From: Ifrita kowaldi
Taxonomy: Eukaryota; Chordata; Aves; Passeriformes; Cinclosomatidae
Assembly (NCBI GenBank): GCA_013398055.1
Contig: VZRS01002713.1
Span: forward strand, 249,895-313,894
Direction of reading: 5' to 3'
Length of the DNA: 64,000 bases
The position numbers and the translations under genes are program-made. Shown here one piece after another: positions 61,736-64,000 of the stretch. Position 1 is the stretch's first letter; each line of letters starts with the position of its first letter. Below the pieces are notes generated by a model. The model was not told the DNA's origin. It worked only from the letters and a program-made list of their open reading frames with translations, and ran no database searches.

Positions 61736-61845
61736 AGGACCAGACTCTGCCATCAATTACGCTGAGTTAAATCCAGAGTGGGCTGTTGTAAATCAAGTTA
61801 TTTTAGAGTTACACAATGTAACCAGGAGCAGATTTGGGACCCTAG
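61736..61845 (+). repeat. Imperfect palindrome resembling an ancient amniote repeat
   Basis: The left arm reads 'gaccagactctgccatcaat' (61738-61757), 'tacgctgagttaaatccaga' (61758-61777). The right arm 'gagttacacaatgtaaccag' (61806-61825), 'gagcagatttgggaccct' (61827-61844) is its imperfect reverse complement. The words CAGACTCTGCC, TTAC..TGAGTTAAATCCAGAGT and GTAAC.AGGAGCAGATTTGG recall a widespread palindromic repeat that I associate with turtle, crocodilian and bird genomes. I cannot give its formal name. It may be a fossil non-autonomous DNA transposon with terminal inverted repeats. Confidence 0.5.
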
Positions 61846-64000
61846 TCTGCCGGCCAAAGCACCAGACTGCAAAGGGAAAACCCCACTTCTCTCCCTCTTC
61901 ATTTCACCTAAACTCTCCTTCTCTTCACATAAGCAGCCCCATCTGCTTGCTTAGAAAAGTGCACAAAGCTAAGGCCTTCCTAAGCTACCCAGAAAGAGCA
62001 ATCCCACCTCTAAGCATGGCCAAATGTATCACAGATAAATCAGGTTTTTACTTAATTAATGTGTCAAAATGCAGCCCAAAAGTACCGAACAACATCTAAT
62101 TTTTATTAGCAGCTATAAAAGGTGGGGGCATGAATTGCCTGGGTGCAAAGCTTGCTGGAGGAGAAGTAAAACAAAAAGACTTTAAGTGTTGAGTAAAATG
62201 TGTCTAGAAGCACATTTATACAATAAATTCTGTCTCTTCTTTTTCTCTTCACATTACGTGATGCTTCTCCCCCTCACACAAGCCCAATGCTTTAATCCTG
62301 CTAAATATTTGCAAATTGGCACCACATTGGATCGAGACAATAGAGGGGGAAAAGCAAAGCGATGCAAGTCATGATATACTTCTTATTACAGAGATAGCAT
62401 TTCACAAGATTAAAGAGGATTTTCTAGGCAATGGAGACAAATACAGCACCAGCTTTATTGAGCAAACGTCGCAGATGCTTCACCCGTTAACATGTGGTAG
62501 TGCAAACAAAGGAGATTATTTCCTTTTCCAAATGAGCACCATCAGTGTTGCCATTCCATTTATTACACATTTTCCCACTCAAGTGTTCGCTTTTGAGAGG
62601 TTACGTGTTTTGGCTGTGGAGACCTGTGGGAGGAAATGGAATAGTCTTTGAAGCATAAGTTCCAGCCTGGCTGCAGAATCCGAGAAAATTATCGATCTGA
62701 AATATTGCTCTAGGGAATAAAACCACCAACCAGAATAGGAAAAGATAAATGGGGGAAAAAAGAGCAATGCCACTCCCTTTCATTATGGGGATTTTATGGG
62801 CAATATGTCCTGAGAACCTCCACTCTGGTCAGTCCAGGGAGACAAAGCTATTTGTAAACACCAGAGTGTGCTGTCTTTCTGCCACCTTTATTCCTAATCA
62901 TTAGAAACAGAAGTGCCTGCATGAGAATACAGAGTGTTAGGGGAAAATGAATAGGAACCTGTGCAGCAACTGCTGTCATCCAGTGGAAACACGCCTCTGA
63001 CGGTGATAGGTTGGACTACAGAGCAAATGGGGGCTTGTGTTAAACCAGGACGCTAGGACCTAGCACTCCCCAGCCCCAAACACCTTTTTATCCTGTTCAT
63101 TACAGAAATGACAATGTCAGAACTGCAAAGAGCTCCAGCAGTCCCAGGGCACTGCTTGGCTGCAGCCCAGACCCTGCCCAGTGCCACTTCCATTTCTTCC
63201 GCTGTGCCACTCTCTCCTCTGTGGTGTTCTGCATCCAAAGCACAGGTCAACATTTCAAGCCTCATAAATGTAAAGACTTCACCTGTACAGAAAAGTGACG
63301 CAAAGAACCCATAATAAAGCTGCTGGGACATGTGGATTCACTTTGAACTGTTGCAGATCGATGAGGATCTGGGGCTGCTTCCTGGTCAGCCAGTCCTGGC
63401 TCACACCACAAAACTTTACCAGCAAATGCAGCCTCCAGTCAGAACCACCTGGTCTCAATTAGGATGGATTTGTGGCACTTTAAAGGGGTTTAGTGACTGC
63501 TTTAGCTGACCCTTCAGATGAAGAACTCCAAAAATCTGGCCTGGATCCCTAACAATAACGGTGCTTATCAAGGCATCCTTCCATCATCAGGCTTGCCAAG
63601 TGCCTCATGTCCATTTCTCATCATTTTGATTTTCTTGCTCCCAAAAGTTTTGAATGTAACTGTTGCTTCTCTGGAGTCACAGAGGTAAAATGCCTGATCA
63701 CATCCACAGGCTGCTGTCTGCATCCTGACAGTAAGCTCCCAGTGCAAAAAGGGGAAGTTTCACCTGTTTAAAAATCAGGTTCGCGTCCAACCTGCTTGTT
63801 TCTTTTGCATTTTTCTGCTAAAGGCAACAGCTATGATAATATAATTCTCCATTTTTTCCTGGCCTAGAACAACTGCATATCAGGGGTCCCCATTGCCTGA
63901 AGTCAAGTTAGAGCAGTTGTACATTGCTGAAAATCTGCGATCACGATCTCCCAGAAAATGAAGAGTATTTTGAAATTACTAGGCCAAATCTGCTCTCTGG
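61846..64000. other. Unique non-coding DNA to window end
   Basis: No gene or repeat recognised. Open frames stay at or below 111 codons (62316-62651 plus). About 62.0-62.6 kb is AT-rich with TTTATT/TAAT words; this could be a conserved element, but nothing in the sequence alone shows it. Confidence 0.45.

Overview
This window reads as non-coding vertebrate nuclear DNA, most likely from a bird. Several 5'-truncated CR1 LINE 3' ends are present, carrying the terminal octamer-like ATTCTATG/ATTCTGTG tails typical of avian CR1. Recognisable interspersed repeats are sparse, and a handful of very old MIR-type SINE remnants survive. The CR1 types would suit a neoavian or passerine bird, but the species cannot be named from this sequence. 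No prokaryotic gene organisation, operon, CRISPR array, rRNA or tRNA is visible.

I could not support any protein-coding gene. The longest open frames are about 175-205 codons (59160-59777 minus, 20809-21378 minus, 2542-3072 plus, 36478-37005 minus, 7511-8035 plus). They have low-complexity or shadow-like composition, no domain motif I recognise, and sit mostly in GC-richer patches where stop codons are rare by chance. The window is best read as an intergenic desert or the inside of a very long intron.

Layout: 1-8.6 kb is unique sequence with one old CR1-like tail (about 1.55-1.77 kb) and one CpG-enriched patch (about 2.4-2.56 kb). Next comes a 1695-bp direct duplication (8589-10283 and 10285-11979) split by a single N at 10284. 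The copies differ at five sites with no indel and both end exactly at the N, so this is almost certainly an unmerged contig overlap and not a biological duplication. From 12 to 28 kb the sequence is unique with short tandem repeats, including a 112-bp stretch made only of G and T. From 28 to 36.3 kb there are a CR1 tail (plus), a CA/TA microsatellite, a decayed piece resembling CR1 reverse transcriptase, a CR1 tail on the minus strand, and a 20-bp tandem repeat. From 42.9 to 51.2 kb there are four MIR-like remnants. From 52 to 56.4 kb there are a 10-bp minisatellite and two CR1 tails of different subfamilies. From 57 to 64 kb there are polypyrimidine tracts and an imperfect palindrome resembling an ancient amniote repeat.

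I found no undescribed gene system. The most actionable observation is the assembly artefact at 8.6-12.0 kb. The most biologically interesting are the old MIR and palindromic remnants, which could be tested for conservation.
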